Origin: Hydrogenophaga sp. A37
GTDB taxonomy: Bacteria; Pseudomonadota; Gammaproteobacteria; Burkholderiales; Burkholderiaceae_C
Length of the DNA stretch: 64,000 nucleotides
Assembly: GCF_002001205.1 (NCBI RefSeq)
Contig: NZ_MUNZ01000101.1
Coordinates: forward strand, 62,001-126,000
Reading direction: 5' to 3'
Made by a program: the position numbers and the translations under genes. This document shows, piece after piece, positions 16,570 through 23,549 of the stretch; the stretch's first letter is position 1, and every line of letters starts with the position of its first letter. Under the pieces are notes generated by a model. That model made no database searches. It was given only the letters and a program-made list of their open reading frames with translations, and was not told where the DNA came from.

Positions 16570-17961
16570 TCACCCGCCCACGATGCCTTGCGGGGGCCGT
16601 GAGTGCGCCACCGCCGCCAGACCGCTGCGCACCGCGCCTTCCAGTGTGGCCGGGTACGGTCCCTCCACGTAGTCACCCGCTGCCCAGAGGCCCGGTGCAA
16701 TGGCCTGCGCGGGGCGCCGCAGGCCGGGGGTGCAGGCGAAGGTGGCGCGTTTTTCCACCACGGTCTGGATCGGCCGCAGCCCGCTCAGGCCGAGCTGGCG
16801 CGCCGCCTGCTGCAACACGCGCGCCTGCAGCTCGTCACGGTCGCCCTCGCTGGCGCTGATCACGAACGCCAGCACGCCTTGCATCGACGGGTCGTCCGGG
16901 CGGAGCTGTCCGCGGTCGAAGGCGAACTGCGCGGGTGCGGTCTTCGCATCAGGCTCGGTGCGCAGGGCGAGCATCGGCGCGCTCAAGCGCGCGCCCGGCG
17001 CCCAGGCATAGACGGTGGTGATGGCGGTGAACGCCAGCGAGGCGGCGGTGTGTGCCCAACCCGACAGGGCATGCTCGAGTGCGGTGTCGCCCGCTTCGCG
17101 TGCGGCGTTCGCGGCAGCGGCCATGGCCTGTGCCGCCGGGCTGGGCGCTGTGGCCCAGATCACCTGGTCGAAGTCTTCGTGCCAGCCGTCACCTGCCAGG
17201 CGCCAGCCCTGGGGCAGCGCGTGGATCGACTGCACCCGCGTGGCCCTGCGCACTTGTGCGCGGGCGCTGTGTTCGCCCGCCAGCCAGCCGGCCGCAGCTT
17301 CGGGTAGCAGCGCGCCCAGGTCGTCGCGCGGCAGCAGCAGGCTGGACGCGCTCCAGCGCCCGAAACCCCGGCCGAACAGCGCGTCCCGCATCACGCGCAG
17401 GAACACTTGCGCGCTCGCTGCCGCCGCCGGCAGGTTTAGCGCCGACACGCACAGCGGCTCGATCAACTCGTCCATGACGCGGGCGGGCAGGGCGCGGCAC
17501 AGCGCGCCCACGGTCAGCGCCGGGTCACAAGCGAAGCCGCCGCGCTGCCAGCCCAGCGACGCGCGGACCAGCGCCAGCCGCTCGCTCCAACGCCAGCCGC
17601 GCGCGGTGGCGATGGCGGCGACGGCGTTCAGCGGCGCAGGCCAGCGCGCGGCCCAGGCGGGCGTCTGCAGGCCAAGCCCGTCGGGGTAGGGCATGGCCAG
17701 AGGCAGGCCGAGCAACAGGCGCTCGGGGCTCAGCCCCACGCGCTGCATGAGCGCGAGCGATTCGATGTAGGCACCGATCAGGATGTGCTGCCCGTTGTCC
17801 AGGGTCAGTGGCACGCCGTCGGGGCGCTGCGCGGTCAGGGCGCGGGCTCGACCCCCCAGCGCGCGGGTGGCTTCGAACACCGTCACGTTGGCGCCGGCCT
17901 CCGCCGCCGTCACGGCGGCCGCCATGCCTGCCCAGCCGCCGCCGACAACGGCCAGTTTCAT
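16570..17961 (-). CDS. hpnE: Hydroxysqualene dehydroxylase
   Basis: FAD-dependent amine-oxidase-fold enzyme that converts hydroxysqualene to squalene, the last step of the HpnCDE route. The N-terminus is a dinucleotide-binding motif, VVGGGWAGMAAAVTAAEAG, followed by VFEATRALGGRARAL. The C-terminus has GLWAAGDYVEGPYPATLEGAVRSG, typical of the flavin-binding end. At 463 residues it fits the family. A GGGAG ribosome site precedes the ATG. It is 79 bases downstream of hpnD on the same strand; hpnC lies 4 kb further upstream. Confidence 0.92.
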   Translation of the reverse strand: MKLAVVGGGWAGMAAAVTAAEAGANVTVFEATRALGGRARALTAQRPDGVPLTLDNGQHILIGAYIESLALMQRVGLSPERLLLGLPLAMPYPDGLGLQTPAWAARWPAPLNAVAAIATARGWRWSERLALVRASLGWQRGGFACDPALTVGALCRALPARVMDELIEPLCVSALNLPAAAASAQVFLRVMRDALFGRGFGRWSASSLLLPRDDLGALLPEAAAGWLAGEHSARAQVRRATRVQSIHALPQGWRLAGDGWHEDFDQVIWATAPSPAAQAMAAAANAAREAGDTALEHALSGWAHTAASLAFTAITTVYAWAPGARLSAPMLALRTEPDAKTAPAQFAFDRGQLRPDDPSMQGVLAFVISASEGDRDELQARVLQQAARQLGLSGLRPIQTVVEKRATFACTPGLRRPAQAIAPGLWAAGDYVEGPYPATLEGAVRSGLAAVAHSRPPQGIVGG

Positions 17962-18040
17962 GACGGACTCCCATGCTCCGCAGCGGCGCGGGTCATGGCC
18001 ATCCGGGAGGTGTGTGGGGCTTTGAACGGAGGAACGCCGC

Positions 18041-18907
18041 TCACAGTCGCCCCAGCGCTTGCACCTTCCACGCCAGCCAGAACTTGCGCAGCGGGGTGAG
18101 GCTCACGCGCTGGGTGAGCACGGGCAGCGGGTCGGCGGCAATCTCCTGCAGCAGGGTGCGGTAGATGCTCGCCATCATCAAACCCGGTTTTTGCGCTCGG
18201 CGGTCGGCCTCAGGCAAGAGGGCCAGGGCCTCGTCGTAGGTGTTCAGGGCGCGTTCACACTGGAAACGCATCAGGGCCAGGAAGCGCTGGTGGAAATCGG
18301 CGGTGTCCATGCCCGGCGCCGCGCCGCGTTTGATCAGCTCGTGCGCCTTCACGTCAAAGCGCTGCAGCTCGTTGACCGGCAGGTAGATGCGGCCGCGCGC
18401 GGCGTCCTCGCCCACATCGCGGACGATGTTGGTGAGCTGGAACGCCAAACCCAGCTGGTGCGCGAACGCGGTGGTCTGCGCCTGGGTCTGGCCGAAGATG
18501 CGCGCGGCCACCTCGCCCACCACGCCGGCCACCAGGTGGCAGTACCGCTGGAGGTTCGCAAAGTCCAGGTAGCGGTTCTGGTCCAGGTCCATCTGGCAAC
18601 CGTCGATCACGGCCAGCAGGTGCCGGGCCTCAATGCCGTAGGTGTCTGTGTGGGGCATCAGCGCCTGCAGCGCCGGATGGCTGGATCGGCCCTCGAAGGC
18701 CTGGCCGACTTCCTGGCGCCACCAGCCGAGCTTGGTCTGCGCCACCCCCAGGTCATGCACCTCGTCGACCACATCGTCCACCTCGCGGCAGAAGGCGTAG
18801 AAGGCGGTGATGGCGGCACGTTTGGGCGGCGGCAGGAACAGAAAGGCGTAGTAGAAGCTGCTGCCGGAGGCGGCGGCTTTCTGCTGGGCGTAGTCTTGGG
18901 GCGTCAT
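18041..18907 (-). CDS. hpnD: Presqualene diphosphate synthase
   Basis: Condenses two farnesyl diphosphates to presqualene diphosphate; 288 residues of the squalene/phytoene synthase fold. The first Asp-rich motif is REVDDVVDEV near residue 50 and the second is NIVRDVGEDAARGRIYLP near residue 160. The N-terminus SGSSFYYAFLFLPPPKR is typical of HpnD. It probably forms a transcript with hpnE. No squalene-hopene cyclase gene is in the window, so the hopanoid pathway must be completed elsewhere. Confidence 0.93.
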   Translation of the reverse strand: MTPQDYAQQKAAASGSSFYYAFLFLPPPKRAAITAFYAFCREVDDVVDEVHDLGVAQTKLGWWRQEVGQAFEGRSSHPALQALMPHTDTYGIEARHLLAVIDGCQMDLDQNRYLDFANLQRYCHLVAGVVGEVAARIFGQTQAQTTAFAHQLGLAFQLTNIVRDVGEDAARGRIYLPVNELQRFDVKAHELIKRGAAPGMDTADFHQRFLALMRFQCERALNTYDEALALLPEADRRAQKPGLMMASIYRTLLQEIAADPLPVLTQRVSLTPLRKFWLAWKVQALGRL

Positions 18908-18995
18908 GAGGGCGGGCGAGGGTTGCCCGAGTGTAATCAGGCGCCCGTGGGCGAAGCTTGGGCTGTCTCTGCCCGTTCAATTACTCCACCACACC

Positions 18996-19037
18996 TTGAC
19001 AAAGATTAAGGCGCCCTTCAGCCCCCGCGTGTAAGTT
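18996..19037 (+). promoter_or_regulatory. FNR/Dnr-like box and -10 element upstream of the HiPIP gene
   Basis: TTGACAAAGATTAA at 18996-19009 matches TTGAT-N4-ATCAA at eight of ten positions. A TAAGTT hexamer lies at 19032-19037, which would place the start near 19044 and the box centre at -41.5, the class II FNR position. Weaker than the boxes in the cco region. Confidence 0.5.
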
Positions 19038-19073
19038 GCGCAGGCAATTTTGCATATTCCCCACGAGGTTTTC

Positions 19074-19388
19074 ATGAAGTCTTCCAGCCGCCGCATTTTC
19101 ATGCTGCAAGTCGCCGCCGGCTCGGCCGTCCTGGCCGCAGGTGCCGCCCAGGCTCAGAGCGCACCCATGGTCAATGAAAAGGATGCCCAGCCCATGGCGC
19201 TGGGCTATGTGGCCGACACGACCAAGGCCGATGGCAAGAAGTACCCGAAGCACGCTGCCACACAGAAGTGCAACAACTGCTCTCTTTACACCGGCAAGGC
19301 CGATGCGGCGTCCGGCCCCTGCGGCATTTTTCCCGGCAAGTCGGTCGCGTCCGCCGGCTGGTGCAGCGCCTACGTCAAAAAGGCCTGA
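19074..19388 (+). CDS. High-potential iron-sulfur protein (HiPIP)
   Basis: Small periplasmic electron carrier (104 residues) with one [4Fe-4S] cluster. A Tat-type leader (SSSRRIFMLQVAAGSAVLAAGAAQA, residues about 2-27) fits export of a folded iron-sulfur protein. Cluster cysteines are KCNNCSLY (two), GPCGIFPG and AGWCSAY, in the HiPIP order. ATG at 19074 is chosen over an in-frame upstream start because the Tat motif follows directly and CGAGG lies ahead. It sits between hpnD and an FNR-type regulator. It may feed electrons to a respiratory enzyme under low oxygen, given the upstream FNR-like box. Confidence 0.93.
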   Translation: MKSSSRRIFMLQVAAGSAVLAAGAAQAQSAPMVNEKDAQPMALGYVADTTKADGKKYPKHAATQKCNNCSLYTGKADAASGPCGIFPGKSVASAGWCSAYVKKA

Positions 19389-19421
19389 GACTGAAGGGTC
19401 GTGGTCTTCGCTGGCGTCCGC

Positions 19422-20135
19422 TCAACCCTTGAGCGCGGCGTCGTCGAAGACCACCCGGTGGCTGCCGCTGAGCGCTGCGTGCCAGCGATCGATGCGCCGG
19501 ATGAAGCCGTCGGTTTCAAGCTGGCGCAGCGTGCGCGCCACCGATTCGCGCGTGGTGTTCAACACGGCGGCCAGGGCCGCATGGCTGGGCAGGCGCACCG
19601 CGCCTGCGCCCTGTTCCTCTTCCAGCAGCATCAGCGTGGCCACCAGTTGCCGCGGCAGACCGCGCAGACGCATGATTTGGGCCCAGTCCGCCAGCCGCGA
19701 GTAGCTGTGGGCCATGCCGCTGTGCAGCGCCGCCAGGAACACGGGGTCCTGCAGCCACGGGCCGCCCAGCGCCGAAGCGGGCAATTCACAGACCCTGCCA
19801 CTGGACAAAGCCATCGCGCCGACCCCTGTGGGCAGATCGAGCAGGCGCCACTGGCCGAGCAGATGCCCCCGACCCACAATGCCCACCGGGCGCGCCACGC
19901 CGTCAGGCCCTTGGCGGGTGAGCATCACGGTGCCGAGTTTGACGGGGCGAACCACCTCGGTGGACACGCCTTCGACCTGTAGGGTATCGCCTTTGTGGAA
20001 CTCGACCTCGCCGATCCAAGGGTCGATGCGAACCTGCCGTGCGCGTGGCAAACGGCCGATCAGGCAGTTTTGGCGGGCCGCGCAGACCTGGCAGCGGGTG
20101 GAGGGCGAGGGGCTCGGAGCCGTGGTGCGGGTCAT
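19422..20135 (-). CDS. FNR-type [4Fe-4S] regulator with CRP-like recognition helix
   Basis: Crp/Fnr-family transcription factor, 237 residues from the ATG at 20135 (a GTG at 20180 is possible). Cys15, Cys18 and Cys24 (CQVCAARQNC) plus Cys116 (GRVCELP) match the four cluster ligands of FNR in order and spacing, so oxygen or NO sensing is likely. Residues about 35-130 form the cyclic-nucleotide-binding-like barrel. The C-terminal winged helix has TTRESVARTL as recognition helix, giving Arg196-Glu197 and Arg201 as in CRP rather than the E-x2-S-R of FNR. It is divergent from the histidine kinase gene and convergent with the HiPIP gene. Confidence 0.88.
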   Translation of the reverse strand: MTRTTAPSPSPSTRCQVCAARQNCLIGRLPRARQVRIDPWIGEVEFHKGDTLQVEGVSTEVVRPVKLGTVMLTRQGPDGVARPVGIVGRGHLLGQWRLLDLPTGVGAMALSSGRVCELPASALGGPWLQDPVFLAALHSGMAHSYSRLADWAQIMRLRGLPRQLVATLMLLEEEQGAGAVRLPSHAALAAVLNTTRESVARTLRQLETDGFIRRIDRWHAALSGSHRVVFDDAALKG

Positions 20136-20503
20136 GAGAACGTGGTGGTTAGCATCGCGAAGTGATGGCTGGAGACTCACTCGGGCCGAGGGGGCGCTGG
20201 TGAGGACTCGGCGCCCAGCGGTATCTGGCCGCTCTTGTTTTATCGGCCGCAGCGGGCGTTATTGAAGGCCTGGTGGCGTGCCGTGCGTCACGGGCACAGG
20301 CACTGAGGTGCGGGCCAGACCGGTTTCGTCGCCTGCGCTTGGCGGCAACCGCTGGTGCAAAAGTGCGATGGCCGTCACATTGGGAGTTGAAAAAGGCGTG
20401 GGCAGCGACGGACCCTGATGTACACCAAGGTTTAAATCCCAGTAAGGCGTTAGTGTGGCGTCTTTGGGTGACTACCCTGTGCTTGGCCCCTTCTTTGCAA
20501 CAT
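20136..20503. other. Long divergent intergenic region
   Basis: This 368-base gap lies between the minus-strand FNR-type regulator and the plus-strand histidine kinase. I see no convincing gene or RNA in it. A weak FNR-like sequence, CTGATGTACACCAA, is at 20415-20428 and a TTGAAA hexamer at 20388-20393. Promoters for both flanking genes must lie here. Confidence 0.5.
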
Positions 20504-21307
20504 ATGACTTCCAGTCGCGATTCCGCCCATCCACTCGCTTTGCGTTCCGTTTCGATGGACCCCGATTCGGGTTCGGGACCATCACATGCCTTGTCGGATG
20601 CCTCGTTGGCAGCGCGCCTGGATTCGGCCGAGCAGACGCTGCGCGACATCGCACATGCCCTGGCCCACGACCTGCGGACCTCCTTGCGCCATGTGGTGAG
20701 CTACGCGCAGTTGCTGGGCGACCCCGCCTACGCCGACCAGCCCGAGGCGACCACGCGCATCTCGCACAAGGTGCTCGACTCCAGTCGCCGGCTCCAGCGG
20801 CTGATGGAGTCCATGGCCGCGCTGGCTCGGCTGCAGGTGGCCGACGTGCAGCTTGAAGCGGTGGACACCACCGAGCTGTTGCGCCATTTGATCCGGGAGC
20901 TGGACGAGCGCGCCCACGGTCACCGTGTGGCGTGTGTGCTGGCACCCGATCTGCCGCCCGCTGTGGCCGACGCCGGTTTGCTGCGGCGTGTCTGGCAGGA
21001 GCTGCTGGACAACGCCTGGCGCCACGCGCGCAGCCATGTGTCGCCGCGCATTGAGGTGAGTTACGAGGCGGTGCCCGGCGGACACGCCTACTTTGTGCAC
21101 GACAACGGGCTGGGCTTTGAGCCGGAGAAAGCGGCCGAGCTGTTCGGCCTGTTCCAGCGCGCACAGGGCGCGCCCGATCCAGGTCTGGGGCTGGGCCTGG
21201 CCATGGTTCGGCGCATCGTCGAATGCCACGGCGGCCGCGTCTGGGCCACGGCCCGCCCGGGCGAAGGCGCCCGCTTCGGGTTCAGCCTGCCCGAGCGAGC
21301 CGCCTGA
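20504..21307 (+). CDS. Sensorless histidine kinase
   Basis: Cytosolic histidine kinase of 267 residues made almost only of the transmitter module. The H-box is ALAHDLRTSLRHV near residue 55; the ATPase domain has the N-box ELLDNAWRHA, G1 DNGLGFEP and GLGLGLAMVRRIVECHGGR. No transmembrane segment, PAS or GAF domain is visible; the first 30 residues look disordered. The start at 20504 is the ATG closest to the kinase core; more upstream in-frame codons exist without support. No response regulator is adjacent. Its last 26 bases overlap the end of hpnC on the other strand. Confidence 0.85.
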   Translation: MTSSRDSAHPLALRSVSMDPDSGSGPSHALSDASLAARLDSAEQTLRDIAHALAHDLRTSLRHVVSYAQLLGDPAYADQPEATTRISHKVLDSSRRLQRLMESMAALARLQVADVQLEAVDTTELLRHLIRELDERAHGHRVACVLAPDLPPAVADAGLLRRVWQELLDNAWRHARSHVSPRIEVSYEAVPGGHAYFVHDNGLGFEPEKAAELFGLFQRAQGAPDPGLGLGLAMVRRIVECHGGRVWATARPGEGARFGFSLPERAA

Positions 21308-22217
21308 GGCCCATCCCGAACGCGGCACGCCACAGCAGCAGCGGCACGTCCGTCTTGCTCAGCGTGGGGCGCGTTTGCCAGCTGCGGTGGTGGAGGGCAT
21401 CGATCTTGTCGAGGATGCGCAGTCCGCCTTGCACCACCAGCCGCAGTTCCCAGCCCGCGCGTCCGGGGATGCGCAGCGCCAGCGGGGCACCCTGGTTCAT
21501 GAGCGTGCGGGCTCGGTCACACAGTTCGGCCACCAGCGCCTGGCATGGCGCTGTGCGATTTGCGTCGGCACCGCTGGCGAAGTCCACCAGGCTCAGTCCG
21601 TGGTGGCTCAGCGCGTCGGCCGGCAGGTAGTTCCGCCGGCGCGGCAGGTCCACGCTGATGTCTTGCCAGAAGTTGATGAGTTGCAAGGCGCTGCAAATGG
21701 CGTCGCTCTGCTGGAGCGAGACCTCGTCGCGGATGTCATACAGGTGCAGCAGCAAGCGCCCCACCGGGTTGGCGGAGAGACGGCAATAAGCGAGCAGCTC
21801 GGCGTCGTCGGCGTAGCGGTGGCCGACGGCGGTGTGGCGCACGTCTTGTTCAAAGGCACTGATCAGGTCGTGCAGCAGCGGGCCTGGCAACTGGTGTTGC
21901 TCAATGGCCCGGGTCAGCGGGCCGAACACATGTCCCCACGGCGTGTCCTGACTGGCAGGGCGGCTGTCGCTCAGCGAGTACGTCAGGGCGAGCCGGTAGC
22001 TGGCCAGCTCCGTCAGGCGCTGTCCGGGCGAGGCGTCGCCTTCGTCGGCGATGTCGTCTGCCGTTCGGGCGAAGTGGTAGATCGCCATGACCGCCGGACG
22101 CAAGGCCGGTGGGCAGAGCAGCGAGGCCACGGGGAAGTTTTCATAGTGGCGCACGCCCCCCGACAGGGGCGCTGGAGCGGCCGCGGGGGCTGAAGAGAGC
22201 GGAGCAGGCGGGATCAT
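21282..22217 (-). CDS. hpnC: Hydroxysqualene synthase
   Basis: Converts presqualene diphosphate to hydroxysqualene; 311 residues, squalene/phytoene synthase fold. Key signs are HYENFPVASLLCPPALR near residue 25, the first Asp-rich motif ARTADDIADEGD near residue 50 and the second NFWQDISVDLPRRRNYLP near residue 165. Residues 1-20 are an Ala/Pro-rich extension. In most relatives hpnC sits directly before hpnD; here about 2.4 kb of unrelated genes lie between them. Its 3' end overlaps the histidine kinase gene by 26 bases. Confidence 0.92.
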   Translation of the reverse strand: MIPPAPLSSAPAAAPAPLSGGVRHYENFPVASLLCPPALRPAVMAIYHFARTADDIADEGDASPGQRLTELASYRLALTYSLSDSRPASQDTPWGHVFGPLTRAIEQHQLPGPLLHDLISAFEQDVRHTAVGHRYADDAELLAYCRLSANPVGRLLLHLYDIRDEVSLQQSDAICSALQLINFWQDISVDLPRRRNYLPADALSHHGLSLVDFASGADANRTAPCQALVAELCDRARTLMNQGAPLALRIPGRAGWELRLVVQGGLRILDKIDALHHRSWQTRPTLSKTDVPLLLWRAAFGMGLRRLARAG

Positions 22218-22327
22218 GTGGCGGGATTTCGGCGGTTGCAGGGTTTGTCAGTGAATGGCTCTGGGCGTCGTCGGCATCGGGCAGAGTGGCGCGCCATTGA
22301 ACGGGTGCACTCCAGCTTGGATTGCAC

Positions 22328-22374
22328 TACAATTTTGGTTACTAACCGGTCAGTCATTAATTTTGCTGACCGGC
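22328..22374. promoter_or_regulatory. Promoter element with overlapping operator upstream of the RND efflux genes
   Basis: A TACAAT -10-like hexamer (22328-22333) is followed by ACTAACCGGTCAGT (22341-22354), a near-perfect 14-bp palindrome of the TetR-operator kind. CCGGTCAG recurs inverted as CTGACCGG at 22366-22373. The position just after the predicted transcription start suits repression. No TetR-family gene is adjacent. Confidence 0.55.
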
Positions 22375-22434
22375 TTCCTTCCGATTTTCGGCGCAAACCA
22401 GGGTGGTGGGCGCCACCATCAGCCGACCGACACC

Positions 22435-23541
22435 ATGAACATCCGCCCGCTCATCCTTGTTTCGACGGCCGCTCTGTTGCTGACCGCGTGTTCCAAGCCC
22501 GAGGCGCCGCAGGAGCCGATCCGGGCGGTCAAGCTGCTCAAGGTGAGCAGTGGCACGGTGCGCGGGCAGAGCGAGTACGCGGGCGAGGTCAAGGCGCGCA
22601 CCGAGTCGCGCCTGGGGTTCCGGCTGGGCGGCAAAGTGACGCAGCGTCCGGTTGAGGTGGGGCAGCGTGTGGTCGCGGGCCAGTTGCTGGCGCAGCTGGA
22701 TGCGCAGGACTTCGTGTTGTCCAGCCAGGCGGCGCAGGCGCAAGTGAGCGCAACTCAAACGCAGCGCGATCTGGCTGCCGCCGACCTGAAGCGGTACATG
22801 GATCTGAAGAACCAGGGTTTCGTGAGCGGCGCCGAGATCGAGCGCCGCCAGGCCACCTTGCAAGCGGCCGACGCCAGCTTGAGGCAGGCCCGCGCCCAAG
22901 GTTCGGTGCAGGGCAACCAGGCCGCCTACGCGCGGCTGCTGGCCGATGGTGCCGGCGTGGTGCTGTCGGTGGATGCCGAGGTGGGGCAGGTGGTCGCCGC
23001 CGGCACGCCGGTCGTGCGCCTGGCCAGGGACGGTGCACGCGATGTGGTCATCGCCGTGCCGGAGGACAAGCTGGCCCAGGTGCGCATCGGGCAGGTGGCC
23101 CAGGTGCGGCTGTGGGGCAACGGGATGCCCGGGCAGGCGCCGCTGGGGGCCACGGTTCGCGAGGTCGCGGCCAGCGCCGACCCGGTCACCCGCACCTTCC
23201 AGGTCAAGCTGGCCCTGCCAGCGGACGCGAGCGCGGCGCTCGGCGCGACCGCCACGGTGTCGTTGTCGGCGACCGGCGGCGTGGCGGTGTCGGCCATCAA
23301 GCTGCCCACCAGCGCACTGATGCGCGCGCCTGGTGGCGCCCCAGGCAAGACCGCCGTGTGGGTCTTTGACTCCGCCAGCCACGCGGTGGTGCTGCGTCCG
23401 GTGGTTGTCGGTGGCGCCGATGGCAATGACCTGTTGATCGCGGAGGGCCTGAAAGACGGTGAGGAGGTGGTAGCGGCGGGCGTGCATGTGTTGTCGCCGG
23501 GCCAGAAGGTCACGCGCTTCGCCGCTCCCGCCACCGAGTGA
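22435..23541 (+). CDS. RND efflux periplasmic adaptor lipoprotein (membrane fusion protein)
   Basis: Adaptor joining the RND pump to an outer-membrane channel; 368 residues. The signal ends in the lipobox LLTAC (Cys about 18), so the protein is a lipoprotein. RLGFRLGGKVTQRPVEVGQRV (about 55-75) is the first half of the lipoyl/barrel-sandwich domain; a short helical hairpin follows (about 95-160), then the second half and beta-barrel. The ATG at 22435 is chosen for the lipoprotein signal. The next gene starts within or just after its stop codon. No outer-membrane factor gene follows, so the pump must borrow one. Confidence 0.92.
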   Translation: MNIRPLILVSTAALLLTACSKPEAPQEPIRAVKLLKVSSGTVRGQSEYAGEVKARTESRLGFRLGGKVTQRPVEVGQRVVAGQLLAQLDAQDFVLSSQAAQAQVSATQTQRDLAAADLKRYMDLKNQGFVSGAEIERRQATLQAADASLRQARAQGSVQGNQAAYARLLADGAGVVLSVDAEVGQVVAAGTPVVRLARDGARDVVIAVPEDKLAQVRIGQVAQVRLWGNGMPGQAPLGATVREVAASADPVTRTFQVKLALPADASAALGATATVSLSATGGVAVSAIKLPTSALMRAPGGAPGKTAVWVFDSASHAVVLRPVVVGGADGNDLLIAEGLKDGEEVVAAGVHVLSPGQKVTRFAAPATE

Positions 23542-23549
23542 GGCCACAC

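Noticed and set aside
20415..20428. CTGATGTACACCAA as an FNR box for the histidine kinase
   Set aside because: Two mismatches at key positions and no -10 element at the right distance; left as a weak note only.
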